Shown: positions 8,815 through 17,770, numbered from the stretch's first letter. The stretch is 64,000 bases of DNA from Stenotrophomonas maltophilia (GCF_002799245.1 NZ_NEQV01000002.1:496001-560000); one strand, 5' to 3'. The notes: a model not told the origin generated them from the letters alone. Program-made: numbers and translations.

Positions 8815-10662
8815 TCAGAACATCAGGTTGATCATCAACACCACCACCAGCGTGTAGATCAGCGACAGCGGGCCGCCGACCCGCCACATCTCGCGCGGGG
8901 TGTAGTTGGCCGGGCCGGTGATCATCGAGATCACCGGGTTGGAGGCCGTCATCAGGTTGTTGGATGCCGACAGCGCCACGATCAGCGCGAACGCGGTCGG
9001 GTTGCCGCCCGCCGCCAGTGCCAGGTTCACCGCGATCGGCACCATCACGATGGTCGCACCCACATGGCTGATCACCAGCGAAAACGCCGTGGTCAGCAGC
9101 GCCAGCGCCACCTCCAGCACCCACACCGGGATGCCGGTCGGCAGCTTGTCGATGGTATGGCCGGCCACCCACGCGGCCGCACCGCTGGAGTCCATCGCCC
9201 AGCCGAGCGGAATCAGCCCGGCCATCATGAATACCGTCTTCCAGTTGATCGAGGCATAGGCCTCGTCCATGCGCAGCACGCCGGTCAGCAGCATGCCGGC
9301 CACGCCGGTCATCAGCGTCAGCGCCACCGGCAGCTTGCTGGTCAGCGCGATCAGGATGGTCAGCGCGAAGATCGCCATCGCGATCTTGAACTTGTGCGGG
9401 CGCTGCTCGCCGGTCGGGTAGTCGGTCACCACCACGAAATCGCGGCTGCGGGCGGCCTGCGCCAGATCGGTCCAGATGCTGTGGAACACCAGCATGTCGC
9501 CGGCGCGCAGTTGCACGTCGCGCACGTCCTCGCGGATCACCTGCTTGTCGCGGTTGATCGCCAGCAGGCTGATGCCGCGCTCCTTGCGCAGGCGCAGATC
9601 GGCCGCACTCTTGCCGATCACGTTCGAGGTCGGCGGTACCACCGCCTCGGAAATGCCGGCGCGGCTGGGGTTGAACAGGTCGCCCAGGTGCTTCAGGCGC
9701 GAGGACATGCGCAGGAACTGGTTCTGCGCGAAGTCGCTTATCTGCTGGCGCGGGCCCATCGCACCGAGCACGCTGCCCACCCAGATGCGCATCTCCGCCG
9801 GCGGCGCCAGGCGGGTGTCGTTGCCGGTCTTCAACGCCAGCAGCAGCGGTGCATCGTGCAGGGTCTCGGCCTCGCCCAGGGTCATGCCCACCAGCGGGCT
9901 TTCGGCGGTCACCACCAGCTCGAACACATCGCCTTCGATGCCATAGGTCTTGGCGAAATAGCTCTCGGTGCGCGCCGGGGTGACTCCGTCGTTGACCAGG
10001 CTTTCCTCTTCGATCAGCTTGCGGTCGCCGTAGTAGCGGAAGTACAGCAACGAGGCGATCAGCAACGCCACGCCGATCGGCAGCGGCGCGAACATGCGCA
10101 GCGGCTCGATGGTGGCCAGGCCCGAGGGCAGGTTGTTGTTGGCCGAGGCCAGCAGATCGTTCAGCAGGATCAGCGGCGAATTGCCGACCATGGTCAGCGC
10201 GCCGCCCATCACGATCGCTGCCGAGATCGGCAGCAGCAGGCGCTGCATCGTCAGGCCGGTGCGCGCGGCCAGTCGCGAGGCGACCGGCAGGTACAACGCC
10301 ATCACCGACGGGTTCTGCATGAAGGACGAGTTCAGGCCGGCGATGGCGGTGGTCATCATCAGCAGCCGTTGCTCGACACCATGGCCGCGCCGCAGCAGCC
10401 AGGCGGCCAGCCGGTTCAGCGCCCCGGTGCGGTCCAGGCCCGCACCGAGGATGGTGGTGGCGATGATGCTCATCACCGCGTTACCGGAGAAGCCACCGAA
10501 GATCTCCTCCGGCGCGATCAGGCCGGTGACACCGAGCACCACCAGCACCACCAGCGCGACCACGTCGGCGCGGATGCGCTCGAACAGGAACATCGCCATC
10601 GTGAAGCCGACCAGCCCGAGCACGAGCTTCATGTCGTTGGTCAGCGTCAGCGCGGTATCCAT
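8815..10662 (-). CDS. SLC13-family permease with two central RCK_C (TrkA-C) domains
   Basis: 615 residues. Membrane halves (about residues 10-210 and 420-615) flank a cytoplasmic section of about 225-400 that holds two TrkA-C-like regulatory domains (GDVFELVVTAESPLVGMTL and VPPTSNVIGKSAADLRLRKERGI). Family hallmarks include SSFMQNPSVMALYLPV, which is like the SNT/transport signature of DASS carriers, and the second-half SASNNLMTASNPV. It should be a sodium-coupled or ion-regulated anion transporter (dicarboxylate, sulfate or similar). TrkA-C domains commonly gate by nucleotide or ligand binding. It reads toward the Rieske gene, and its start faces trmB with a 27-bp gap. Confidence 0.88.
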   Translation of the reverse strand: MDTALTLTNDMKLVLGLVGFTMAMFLFERIRADVVALVVLVVLGVTGLIAPEEIFGGFSGNAVMSIIATTILGAGLDRTGALNRLAAWLLRRGHGVEQRLLMMTTAIAGLNSSFMQNPSVMALYLPVASRLAARTGLTMQRLLLPISAAIVMGGALTMVGNSPLILLNDLLASANNNLPSGLATIEPLRMFAPLPIGVALLIASLLYFRYYGDRKLIEEESLVNDGVTPARTESYFAKTYGIEGDVFELVVTAESPLVGMTLGEAETLHDAPLLLALKTGNDTRLAPPAEMRIWVGSVLGAMGPRQQISDFAQNQFLRMSSRLKHLGDLFNPSRAGISEAVVPPTSNVIGKSAADLRLRKERGISLLAINRDKQVIREDVRDVQLRAGDMLVFHSIWTDLAQAARSRDFVVVTDYPTGEQRPHKFKIAMAIFALTILIALTSKLPVALTLMTGVAGMLLTGVLRMDEAYASINWKTVFMMAGLIPLGWAMDSSGAAAWVAGHTIDKLPTGIPVWVLEVALALLTTAFSLVISHVGATIVMVPIAVNLALAAGGNPTAFALIVALSASNNLMTASNPVISMITGPANYTPREMWRVGGPLSLIYTLVVVLMINLMF

Positions 10663-10689
10663 GTGGGGCGCGGTGTCCTCAGGCGATCG

Positions 10690-11424
10690 TCAGGTGCGGT
10701 CGTACAACAGGTCCCAGACGCCATGGCCGAGCTTCTGGCCGCGGGTCTCGAAGTGGGTCTGCGGGCGCCAGTCCGGGCGCGGCACGCTGCCACGCGGGCC
10801 GGCACGGTTGACCAGGCCGGCGGTAGCGTCGAGAACATCCCACATCTGCTCGGCGTAGTCTTCCCAGTCGGTCGCGCAGTGCAGGCGGCCACCCGGGCGC
10901 AGCTTGCGCACCAGCAGTTCGGCGAATGCCGGCTGCAGCAGGCGGCGCTTGTTGTGGCGCTTCTTGTGCCACGGGTCCGGGAAGTAGATGCGCACTTCAT
11001 CGAGCGCGCCATCGGCGATCTCGTTCTGCAGCACTTCCACCGCATCGTGGTGGTACAGGCGCACGTGGTCGGCGTTGTCGTCGGCCAGCGCGTTCAGCAG
11101 CCGGCCCACGCCGGGGGCGTGCACCTCGATACCGATGTAGTCGCGCGACGGGTCGTGCTGGGCGGCGAAGCGCAGTGCGGCACCGTTGCCGAAGCCGATT
11201 TCCAGCACCTTGTGTGCCGGGCGGCCGAAGGTGGCATCCAGGTCACGCGGCTGGCCGTTGTAGTCGATGCCGAAGCGTGGCCAGCGTTCGTCGAACGCGC
11301 GCTGCTGGGCGGGAGTGAAACGGCCCTGGCGCAGCACGAAGCTGCGTACTTCGCGGCGGCCCTCGCTCACGGTGAAGGGCTTGGGCGGGGCCTTGGACCC
11401 GGCGCTGTCAAAAGGATTGGTCAT
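10690..11424 (-). CDS. trmB: tRNA (guanine-46-N7)-methyltransferase TrmB
   Basis: 244 residues. The enzyme transfers a methyl group from SAM to N7 of G46 in the tRNA variable loop. The Rossmann SAM site is seen as [14 protein letters not shown], followed by [12 protein letters not shown]. The hallmark catalytic and tRNA-binding motif [16 protein letters not shown] is complete. An Arg-rich, non-conserved N-terminus of about 70 residues precedes the core. The ATG shares a base with the thiG stop (TGATG), so trmB is translationally coupled to thiG, an arrangement common in Xanthomonadaceae. Confidence 0.96.
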   Translation of the reverse strand: MTNPFDSAGSKAPPKPFTVSEGRREVRSFVLRQGRFTPAQQRAFDERWPRFGIDYNGQPRDLDATFGRPAHKVLEIGFGNGAALRFAAQHDPSRDYIGIEVHAPGVGRLLNALADDNADHVRLYHHDAVEVLQNEIADGALDEVRIYFPDPWHKKRHNKRRLLQPAFAELLVRKLRPGGRLHCATDWEDYAEQMWDVLDATAGLVNRAGPRGSVPRPDWRPQTHFETRGQKLGHGVWDLLYDRT

Positions 11425-12218
11425 CAGCCGATCAGCCCATCCACCGGGGAGGAGGCGCTGGCGTAGCGCTTGCGCGGGATGCGCCCGGCCAGGAAGGCCT
11501 CGCGGCCGGCCTCGACCGCCTTGCGCATCGCACTGGCCATCAGCACCGGGCTGCGTGCACCGGCGATGGCGGTATTCATCAGCACGCCGTCGCAGCCCAG
11601 CTCCATCGCAATCGCGGCATCCGACGCGGTGCCCACGCCTGCGTCGACGATGATCGGCACCTTGGCGTCTTCGATGATCTGCAGCAGGTTGTACTTGTTC
11701 TGGATGCCCAGGCCCGAACCGATCGGCGCGGCCAGCGGCATCACCGCAGCGCAGCCGATCTCTTCCAGGCGCTTGGCCAGGATCGGGTCGTCGGAGGTGT
11801 AGACCATCACTTCGAAGCCGTCCTTGACCAGCTGCTCGGCGGCCTTGAGGGTCTGCATCACGTCCGGGTACAGGGTCTTCTGGTCGCCCAGCACTTCCAG
11901 TTTGGTCAGGTTGTGGCCGTCCAGCAGTTCACGGGCCAGGCGGCAGGTGCGCACGGCGTCCTCGGCGGTGTAGCAGCCGGCGGTGTTGGGCAGGATGGTG
12001 AAGCGCTCCGGCGGCAGCACGTCCAGCAGGTTTGGCTCGCCCGGGTTCTGCCCGATGTTGGTGCGGCGGATGGCCACGGTGACGATCTGGGCGCCAGCGG
12101 CCTCGGTGGCCAGGCGGGTTTCTTCCAGGTCCTTGAACTTGCCGGTGCCGGTGAGCAGCCGCGAGCCATAGGTCTTGCCGGCGATCACCAGCGAATCGGG
12201 GGAGACATGAACGTTCAT
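11424..12218 (-). CDS. thiG: Thiazole synthase ThiG
   Basis: 264 residues from the ATG at 12218 ([24 protein letters not shown]). ThiG is a TIM-barrel enzyme that condenses deoxyxylulose-5-phosphate, dehydroglycine and ThiS-thiocarboxylate into the thiazole of thiamine. Conserved segments seen are [66 protein letters not shown] and [19 protein letters not shown] longer start at 12257 is possible but adds non-conserved residues. It lies downstream of thiS and is coupled to trmB. A 41-bp perfect dyad separates it from thiS. Confidence 0.97.
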   Translation of the reverse strand: MNVHVSPDSLVIAGKTYGSRLLTGTGKFKDLEETRLATEAAGAQIVTVAIRRTNIGQNPGEPNLLDVLPPERFTILPNTAGCYTAEDAVRTCRLARELLDGHNLTKLEVLGDQKTLYPDVMQTLKAAEQLVKDGFEVMVYTSDDPILAKRLEEIGCAAVMPLAAPIGSGLGIQNKYNLLQIIEDAKVPIIVDAGVGTASDAAIAMELGCDGVLMNTAIAGARSPVLMASAMRKAVEAGREAFLAGRIPRKRYASASSPVDGLIG

Positions 12219-12276
12219 GGCCCGATTATCGCTTATCCGCCTGAAGGATGGGGTCATGCAGCGGATGGGGGAGATC

Positions 12277-12317
12277 GGGGTCAGATCCCTTTGCCCGTGG
12301 CAAAGGGATCTGACCCC
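12277..12317. repeat. 41-bp perfect dyad between thiS and thiG
   Basis: Arms GGGGTCAGATCCCTTTGCC (19 bp) around CGT, with perfect complementarity. Related dyads occur at 14593-14632 and 42373-42412. It lies inside the apparent thiS-thiG operon and could act as an attenuating or processing hairpin. Confidence 0.85.
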
Positions 12318-12335
12318 GCAAGACCCGGGCCGTCC

Positions 12336-12536
12336 TCAGCCGCCACCCAGTGCATGCACGATCTCCACCACGTCACCCTCGGCCAGGGCGTGCTCGCCAT
12401 GGCGGCTGCGGCTGACGATCTCGCCGTTGACCTCCACCGCCACCCGGCGCTGCAGCAGCTGCTCGGCCAGCAGCAGGTCGTGGAGGGTCGCCGAAGCGGG
12501 CAGGGTGCGGGGTTCGCCGTTGAGCTGGATGTTCAT
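12336..12536 (-). CDS. thiS: Sulfur carrier protein ThiS
   Basis: 66 residues, a beta-grasp ubiquitin-like carrier. It starts MNIQLNGEPR and ends in the required Gly-Gly tail (VEIVHALGGG), where the terminal Gly is adenylated by ThiF and converted to a thiocarboxylate that gives sulfur to ThiG. Its length matches the family. A longer in-frame start upstream would only add low-complexity Arg-rich sequence. Spacing to thiG is about 117 bp and is filled by a long dyad. No TPP riboswitch motif was seen upstream. Confidence 0.95.
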   Translation of the reverse strand: MNIQLNGEPRTLPASATLHDLLLAEQLLQRRVAVEVNGEIVSRSRHGEHALAEGDVVEIVHALGGG

Positions 12537-12744
12537 GCTCGCATTGTCGCCGATCGTCGTAATGGCCGTCAGAACCGCTGCAATCCGCCCAGGACGCGAC
12601 CGCCGGCACACTCTGCGGCAGGGTGCCGGGTGACAATCCATGCGGCGGCGCAGCGTGAGCAAAACGCGGCGCAGTGAAACCATTCACCGTGCGCCGGCGT
12701 ACGTCCGCCGGATCCTCAACGATTTCCCCACAGGAGTTTTTTAC

Positions 12745-14580
12745 ATGCTGCTCAGCAAACGCCCGATCCGCTCCCTGATGGCGGCCGCGATCGCGCTGGC
12801 CGCGCTTCCGGCCATGGCAGGCGAATCCCCGTATTCCAAGGCCGTGTTCTTCGGTGACAGCCTCACCGATGCCGGCTATTTCCGCCCGCTGCTGCCAGCC
12901 GGCGTGCAGCCGGTCACCGGCCAGTTCACCACCAACCCGGGCTGGGTGTGGTCGCAGCAGGTCGCCAACTACTACGGCGTCAACGGCGCCGCCAACGGCA
13001 ACGGCCAGAGCGGTGACAACTACGCTGCCGGCGGCGCCCGCGTCGGCGTGGACGTACCGAGCGCGATGGGCACCATCCCGTCGCTGAAGTCGCAGGCGGC
13101 CCGCTACCTGGCTGCCAATGGCGGCAAGGCTGACGCCAACGTGCTGTACACGGTGTGGGGCGGTGCCAACGACCTGTTCGCCGCCGCTGCTGCGCCGGCG
13201 CAGGCACAGGCCATCATCGGCGCGGCCGTCACTGACCAGATCGCCCTGGTGGGCGCGCTGAAGCAGGCCGGTGCCCAGTACGTGCTGGTGCCGAACCTGC
13301 CCAACGTCGGCCTGACCCCGGCCTTCCGCGGCCCGAACGCCGCCACCGCCACCGCGCTGTCCGCCGGTTACAACAAGGCGCTGTACGGCGGCCTGAAGCA
13401 GGCCGGCATCGAGTTCATTCCGCTCGATACCTTCACCGTGCTGGGCGAAGTCGCCGCCAACCCGGGCATGTATGGCTTCACCAACGTCACCAGCACCGGC
13501 TGCAAGATCGATCCGGCCAACTCGACGCAGAGCATCCTGACCTGCAACCCGACCAGCTACGTCAGCCCGGATGCAGCCAACACCTACCTGTTCGCCGATG
13601 GCGTGCACCCGACCACCGCCGGCCATCAGCTGCTGGGCCAGTACGCGGTCTCGGTGCTGGAAGCGCCGCGCCTGCAGCAGGTGCTGAGCCACTCGGCACA
13701 GACCATCGGCCGCTCGCGCGCCGACCAGGTCAGCATGCACCTGGGTGGTCGTCCGGCCGACGGCCTGTCCTGGTGGGGCGGCGTGCGCGGTGACCTGCAG
13801 CGTTACGACCACGCCGACCTGTACGACGGCCTGGCCCCGGCCGGCCTGTTCGGCATCGACTGGGCACGCGACGGCATGGTGTTCGGCGGCTTCGCCGGCT
13901 TCGGCCGCCTCAACGCCGACTTCGGCAACAGCCGTGGCGACTTCACCCAGAAGGACACCACCGCCGGTCTGTTCGCCGGCTGGTACGGCGACCGCATCTG
14001 GGTGAACGGCCAGGTCAGCTACACCTGGCTGTCCTACGACGTGAACCGCAAGGTCCAGCTGGGCCCGGCCACCCGCGAGCACGGCGGTTCGCCGGACGGC
14101 AGCAACCTGACCGCTGCCCTGAACGCCGGTTACGAGTTCGGCACCGAGGGCGGCTTCCGCCACGGTCCGATCGCCTCGGTGATCTGGCAGAAGGTGAAGA
14201 TCGACGGCTACACCGAAAGCGCCGCGGCTGGCACGCTCGCCACCGCACTGGGCTACGACCGCCAGAACGTCGATTCGACCGTCGGTCGCATCGGCTGGCA
14301 GGCCCGCTTCGATGGTGGCACCGTCAAGCCGTACGCGCAGGTGACCTACGACCATGAGTTCGAGGACACCAAGCAGGCCAGCGCCTGGCTGCAGACCCTG
14401 CCGGAACTGGGCAGCTACCGCGTGCCGGGCCTGAAGTTCGACAAGAACTACGCCACCGTCGTGCTGGGTGCCCGCACCGAACTGTTCGGCCTGCAGAGCA
14501 ACGTCGGCCTGAGCGCTTCGACCGGCCAGAAGCGCGCGCAGGACGCCACCCTGTTCGCCAACTTCAGCGGCACGTTCTAA
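12745..14580 (+). CDS. Autotransporter GDSL esterase/lipase (EstA-like)
   Basis: 611 residues; the ATG at 12745 has CAGGAG eight bases upstream. Residues 1-25 form a signal peptide (AALPAMA). The passenger is a GDSL/SGNH hydrolase: block I is AVFFGDSLTD with nucleophile Ser39, the later GGANDLF holds the block III Asn, and GVHPTTAGH near residue 290 gives the Asp and His. From about residue 335 the C-terminus is a 12-strand autotransporter beta-barrel ending FANFSGTF, with the terminal aromatic needed for BAM insertion. The enzyme should be displayed on the cell surface, as EstA of Pseudomonas is, with roles in lipid hydrolysis and motility. It is divergent from thiS. Confidence 0.94.
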   Translation: MLLSKRPIRSLMAAAIALAALPAMAGESPYSKAVFFGDSLTDAGYFRPLLPAGVQPVTGQFTTNPGWVWSQQVANYYGVNGAANGNGQSGDNYAAGGARVGVDVPSAMGTIPSLKSQAARYLAANGGKADANVLYTVWGGANDLFAAAAAPAQAQAIIGAAVTDQIALVGALKQAGAQYVLVPNLPNVGLTPAFRGPNAATATALSAGYNKALYGGLKQAGIEFIPLDTFTVLGEVAANPGMYGFTNVTSTGCKIDPANSTQSILTCNPTSYVSPDAANTYLFADGVHPTTAGHQLLGQYAVSVLEAPRLQQVLSHSAQTIGRSRADQVSMHLGGRPADGLSWWGGVRGDLQRYDHADLYDGLAPAGLFGIDWARDGMVFGGFAGFGRLNADFGNSRGDFTQKDTTAGLFAGWYGDRIWVNGQVSYTWLSYDVNRKVQLGPATREHGGSPDGSNLTAALNAGYEFGTEGGFRHGPIASVIWQKVKIDGYTESAAAGTLATALGYDRQNVDSTVGRIGWQARFDGGTVKPYAQVTYDHEFEDTKQASAWLQTLPELGSYRVPGLKFDKNYATVVLGARTELFGLQSNVGLSASTGQKRAQDATLFANFSGTF

Positions 14581-14592
14581 GCAGCCACCGCC

Positions 14593-14632
14593 GGGGTCGG
14601 AACCCTTTCCGCGAGGAAAGGGCTCCGATCCC
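14593..14632 (+). terminator. Dyad after the esterase gene
   Basis: GGGGTCGGAACCCTTTCC, loop GCGA, then a nearly perfect complement, 12 bp after the stop. It is related to the GGGGTCAG dyads at 12277 and 42373. Position supports a terminator role, but no T-tract follows. Confidence 0.55.
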
Positions 14633-14695
14633 GCGCGGATGCGACGGCCACCATTGCGCTGCACCGGCCCCACCGCATAGACTTTCACCCGCAAT

Positions 14696-14769
14696 GCGGG
14701 CGTAGCTCAATGGTAGAGCTGTAGCTTCCCAAGCTACTGACGTGGGTTCGATTCCCATCGCCCGCTCCA
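14696..14769 (+). tRNA. tRNA-Gly (anticodon CCC)
   Basis: A 74-base cloverleaf with an encoded CCA. The acceptor stem GCGGGCG pairs with CGCCCGC. The D arm is GCTC/GAGC, and the anticodon stem GTAGC/GCTAC surrounds the loop TTCCCAA, giving anticodon CCC. The T arm is GTGGG-TTCGATT-CCCAT. A terminator follows within 30 bp, so this is a single-tRNA transcript. Confidence 0.97.
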
Positions 14770-14790
14770 ATCACGCCACGCGCGTAGACA

Positions 14791-14818
14791 GAAGGCCGCT
14801 CATCTGCGGCCTTTTTCA
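14791..14818 (+). terminator. Rho-independent terminator of tRNA-Gly
   Basis: GAAGGCCGC, loop TCATCT, GCGGCC then TTTTTC. A stable stem followed by a T-tract directly after the tRNA. Confidence 0.85.
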
Positions 14819-15011
14819 TTTCCAGCAGATTTCAGCGCCCGTGCCCTCTGCGCCCGGCTGGCGTCTGCGGCGCTTCCCGCCCGGCCAGGCAACAACCGCG
14901 CAATTTCCACTCGCATCCGTGGTTCTGCCTGGCCTGTGCAGGCCGGCCAGGCATCATCCGCCGGCCACGCGCCCGCGCTATGCTGCGCGCCTGCCGACCG
15001 ATCCCACCGCG

Positions 15012-15890
15012 ATGAAGCTCGCCATCCTGTCCCGCAACAGTTCTTTGTATTCCACCCGCCGGCTGGTCGAGGCGGCACGCGCACGCGGCCACACCGTTCG
15101 TATCCTCGACCCGTTGCGTTGCTACATGCGCATCGCCGCCGATGGCTTTTCCATGCATTACAAGGGCCGGCCGATGACCGGCGTGGACATGGTCATTCCA
15201 CGCATCGGTGCTTCGATCACCCGCTACGGCACCGCGGTGCTGCGCCAGTTCGAACTGATGGGTGCGCGCACGCCCAATCCGTCCGATGCCATCCTGCGTT
15301 CGCGCGACAAGCTGCGCGCGCACCAGCTGCTGGCGGCCAAGGGCATCGACATGCCGGTCACCGTGTTCGGCGACAACCCCGATGACACCGTCGATCTGCT
15401 GTCCATGCTCGGCCCGCCGCCGCATGTGGTGAAGCTCAATGAAGGCACCCAGGGGCGCGGCGTGATCCTCACCGAAAAGGCCAGTGCCTCGCGCGGCATC
15501 GTCGAAGCGCTGCGCGGCCTGTACGCCAATTTCCTGATGCAGGAATTCATCGGCGAGGCCAAGGGCGCCGACCTGCGCTGCTTCGTGGTGGGCGACCAGG
15601 TGGTGGCTTCGATGCAGCGGCAGGCACCAGAGGGCGACTTCCGCTCCAATCTGCACGCCGGCGGTACCGCCGTGGCGGCCAAGGCCAGCCGTGCCGAGCA
15701 GCAGGTGGCGGTGCGTTCGGCCAAGGCGCTGGGCCTGTCGGTGTGCGGCGTGGACCTGATCCGCTCCGCGCGCGGGCCGCTGGTGCTGGAGGTCAATTCA
15801 ACGCCAGGCCTGGAGGGCATCGAAGCGGCCTGCGGGGTCGACGTGGCCACGCGGATCATCGAGCACGTCGAGAAGATCAAAAAAACCTGA
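15012..15890 (+). CDS. rimK: RimK-like ATP-grasp alpha-L-glutamate ligase
   Basis: 292 residues from the ATG at 15012. The N-terminus is the RimK pre-ATP-grasp domain ([22 protein letters not shown]). An ATP-grasp fold follows, with [15 protein letters not shown] (nucleotide-binding loop), [22 protein letters not shown] and the metal-binding [14 protein letters not shown]. RimK adds glutamate residues to the C-terminus of ribosomal protein S6; homologues modify other peptides. The protein matches RimK closely in length and motifs. It stands alone, with no rimB or S6 gene nearby. A candidate sRNA and terminator follow its stop. Confidence 0.92.
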   Translation: MKLAILSRNSSLYSTRRLVEAARARGHTVRILDPLRCYMRIAADGFSMHYKGRPMTGVDMVIPRIGASITRYGTAVLRQFELMGARTPNPSDAILRSRDKLRAHQLLAAKGIDMPVTVFGDNPDDTVDLLSMLGPPPHVVKLNEGTQGRGVILTEKASASRGIVEALRGLYANFLMQEFIGEAKGADLRCFVVGDQVVASMQRQAPEGDFRSNLHAGGTAVAAKASRAEQQVAVRSAKALGLSVCGVDLIRSARGPLVLEVNSTPGLEGIEAACGVDVATRIIEHVEKIKKT

Positions 15891-15921
15891 TTATTCATGG
15901 GGTTGTGATTCTCATGGGCAA

Positions 15922-15950
15922 TTGATCCGGGTCTTTAACAAGCCTTTAAT
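15922..15950 (+). promoter_or_regulatory. Candidate sigma-70 promoter for a small RNA
   Basis: TTGATC at 15922-15927 and TTTAAT at 15945-15950 with exactly 17 bp between them, a near-consensus layout. No start codon and ribosome site follow before the terminator at 16021. Confidence 0.5.
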
Positions 15951-15956
15951 CGGCCC

Positions 15957-16054
15957 CGGCGTAGGCTTCACCGAACCGCAGCTCTGCCTCTCAGCAGGAT
16001 CGGTATCGGGATACGACTTCAGGCCCAGGCGGGTGCACCGTCTGGGCCTTTTTT
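15957..16054 (+). ncRNA. Candidate intergenic small RNA (~98 nt)
   Basis: From the predicted transcription start to a strong terminator. The transcript contains a small hairpin (GTAT-CGGG-ATAC) and ends in a long stem, AGGCCCAGGCGGGTGCACC..TCTGGGCC, followed by a T-tract. There is no good ORF on this strand in it. The terminator could also serve rimK (131 bp upstream), but the separate promoter points to an independent RNA. I could not match it to a named sRNA. Confidence 0.45.
16021..16054 (+). terminator. Rho-independent terminator
   Basis: GGCCCAGGC / GTCTGGGCC stem with TTTTTT immediately after. It ends the candidate sRNA and probably also rimK readthrough. Confidence 0.8.
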
Positions 16055-16148
16055 ATGCCTGTCGGCCCTGTGCCCAAGGTCTCTTGTGGAGGCCGCGTGA
16101 CGGTCGTAGAGTTGGCCCTTCGTTCCGGGATGGATCGGGAGGTTGGCG

Positions 16149-16628
16149 ATGTACCGCATCATGACGATCGCGTTGTTGCTGGGCCTGTCTGGCGCTGTTG
16201 CCGCCAAGCCGGAGAAGGTTGCTGTACAGATGGACCGGCAGGGGCCGGTCGCCGAGCAGATGCGCCAGGTGGAAACCGCCCTGGCCGCCCCCGACTATGC
16301 CGAACTGTCTGCCGAGGATCGCGGCCAGGTGCAGCAGTCGCTGTCGCGCATCCGCCAGCACATGGGCGAACGCCAGACCGTGCAGGAGCTGCCGCCGCAG
16401 CTGCAGGCCGAGGTCTTCAACGAGCAGGAACGCATCAACACCCTGTTGGCGCGTGGCCATGAAGACAGCCGCCAGATCTGCAAGTACGAACGCACCACCG
16501 GCAGCAACATGCCCAAGAGCCGCTGCCTGACCGTGGCCGAGCGGCGCCGGATCGAAGAGAAGGGCAAGGCGCTGATCAACGACCAGCGCAGTTACAACAC
16601 GCTCAGCCCGCCGCCCGCCGGGCGTTGA
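16149..16628 (+). CDS. Small secreted protein, copy 1 of a tandem triplicated family
   Basis: 159 residues from the ATG at 16149, with GGGAGG upstream. Signal peptide MYRIMTIALLLGLSGAVAA, then a mature protein beginning KPEKVAVQMD. The family pattern is a helical, Glu/Gln-rich middle followed by DSRQICKYERTTGSNMPKSR and then CLTVAERRR. The two conserved cysteines about 16 residues apart could form a disulfide in the periplasm. It shares this layout with the two genes directly downstream. I do not know a function for the family; a similar Cys-X~15-Cys signature occurs in many uncharacterised Xanthomonadaceae proteins. The C-terminal LSPPPAGR is unique to this copy. Confidence 0.75.
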   Translation: MYRIMTIALLLGLSGAVAAKPEKVAVQMDRQGPVAEQMRQVETALAAPDYAELSAEDRGQVQQSLSRIRQHMGERQTVQELPPQLQAEVFNEQERINTLLARGHEDSRQICKYERTTGSNMPKSRCLTVAERRRIEEKGKALINDQRSYNTLSPPPAGR

Positions 16629-16723
16629 CCGCACCGCCCTTCGGCCCACCGAACGTGCCGTGACGGCGTATCGGTGGCACCGCAGGGTCGATGTTCCCCT
16701 CATGGAAGAACCTGGAGGTAACG

Positions 16724-17197
16724 ATGCAGCGCATGACCCCCTTCGCCCTGATGCTGGGCCTGGCTCTGGCCACCACCGTCCACGCCAAGCCCGAGAAAGG
16801 GCAGGTGAAGTTCGACGCCAACGCCCCGGTGGCCGAACAGATCCGCAACGTTGAGACGGCCATCAACACCGAGGACTACAGCGAGATCGGGCTGGAAGAC
16901 AAAAGCCGTGTGCAGCAGGCGCTGGGCCGCATCAAGATCAAGATGGGCGACCACGAACGGGTGGAGCAGTTGAGCCCGCACGACCGCACCGAGATCTTCA
17001 ACGACCAGGAAGTGATCAACACGATCATGACCCGCGCCCATGCCGACAGCCGCATGGTCTGCCGTCGCGAGCGCACCACCGGCAGCAACATGCCGCAGAG
17101 CGTCTGCCTGACCGTGGCCCAGCGCCGCAAGGCGCAGGAAGACAGCCGCAAGGCGCTCAACGACAACCAGCGCTTCAACAACTTCAAGCCTGATTGA
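16724..17197 (+). CDS. Small secreted protein, copy 2 of the triplicated family
   Basis: 157 residues; the ATG at 16724 follows CTGGAGG. Signal peptide MQRMTPFALMLGLALATTVHA. The mature protein begins KPEKGQVKFD and continues EIGLEDKSRVQQALGRIKIK, which is almost identical to copy 3 and weaker in copy 1. The conserved signature reads MVCRRERTTGSNMPQSVCLT, followed by VAQRRKAQEDSRKAL. Probably periplasmic. It lies 95 bp after copy 1 and 111 bp before copy 3, same strand, each copy with its own ribosome site. Confidence 0.78.
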   Translation: MQRMTPFALMLGLALATTVHAKPEKGQVKFDANAPVAEQIRNVETAINTEDYSEIGLEDKSRVQQALGRIKIKMGDHERVEQLSPHDRTEIFNDQEVINTIMTRAHADSRMVCRRERTTGSNMPQSVCLTVAQRRKAQEDSRKALNDNQRFNNFKPD

Positions 17198-17308
17198 GGC
17201 TGGACCGGTCGCACGCCGCCATCGGTCACCCTGCCGTGCGTCCCTTGTGGACGCATCGGCGGAATCGTAAAGTCGAGGCCCTATTCATGGACGAACATGG
17301 AGCTCGTC

Positions 17309-17770
17309 ATGTACCGCAACACTACGCTCGCCCTGATGCTGTCGCTGGGCCTGGTTGCCACCGTGCAGGCCAAGGCCCAGAAGGACACCGTGCAGATGGA
17401 TTCCTTCACCCCGGTATCCGAACAGATCCGCCGCGTTGAAACGGCCATGGGCAGCGAGGACTACAGCGAGATCGGGCTGGAGGACAAAAGCCGCGTGCAG
17501 CAGGCACTGAACCGGATCAGGGTCAAGATGAATGGCCGCGAGAAGGTGGATGAGCTGGCACCGCAGGAGCGCAACGACCTGTTCAACGAGCAGGAGATCG
17601 TCAACACCATCATGACCCGCGCCCAGGCCGACAGCCGCATGATCTGCCGCCGCGAGCGCCTCACCGGCAGCAACATGCCCACCAGCGTCTGCCTGACGGT
17701 CGCCCAGCGTCGCAAGGCCCAGGAAGAGAGCCGCCAGGCGCTGACCGACCAGCAGCGCATCAGCCGCTGA
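17309..17770 (+). CDS. Small secreted protein, copy 3 of the triplicated family
   Basis: 153 residues from the ATG at 17309 with GGAG upstream. Signal peptide MYRNTTLALMLSLGLVATVQA. The mature start is KAQKDTVQMD. The signature is MICRRERLTGSNMPTSVCLT plus VAQRRKAQEESRQAL. It is closest to copy 2 in the middle (EIGLEDKSRVQQAL) and to copy 1 in the N-terminus (MYR), so gene conversion within the array is possible. It is followed, after 160 bp, by the two-component operon. Function unknown. Confidence 0.78.
   Translation: MYRNTTLALMLSLGLVATVQAKAQKDTVQMDSFTPVSEQIRRVETAMGSEDYSEIGLEDKSRVQQALNRIRVKMNGREKVDELAPQERNDLFNEQEIVNTIMTRAQADSRMICRRERLTGSNMPTSVCLTVAQRRKAQEESRQALTDQQRISR

Noticed and set aside
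12537..12744. TPP riboswitch in front of thiS
   Set aside because: No CTGAGA-type core or matching thi-box helices seen on the minus strand upstream of thiS.
12373..14694. 773-codon minus-strand frame across the esterase gene
   Set aside because: Antisense artefact of high GC; the plus strand encodes a complete GDSL autotransporter.
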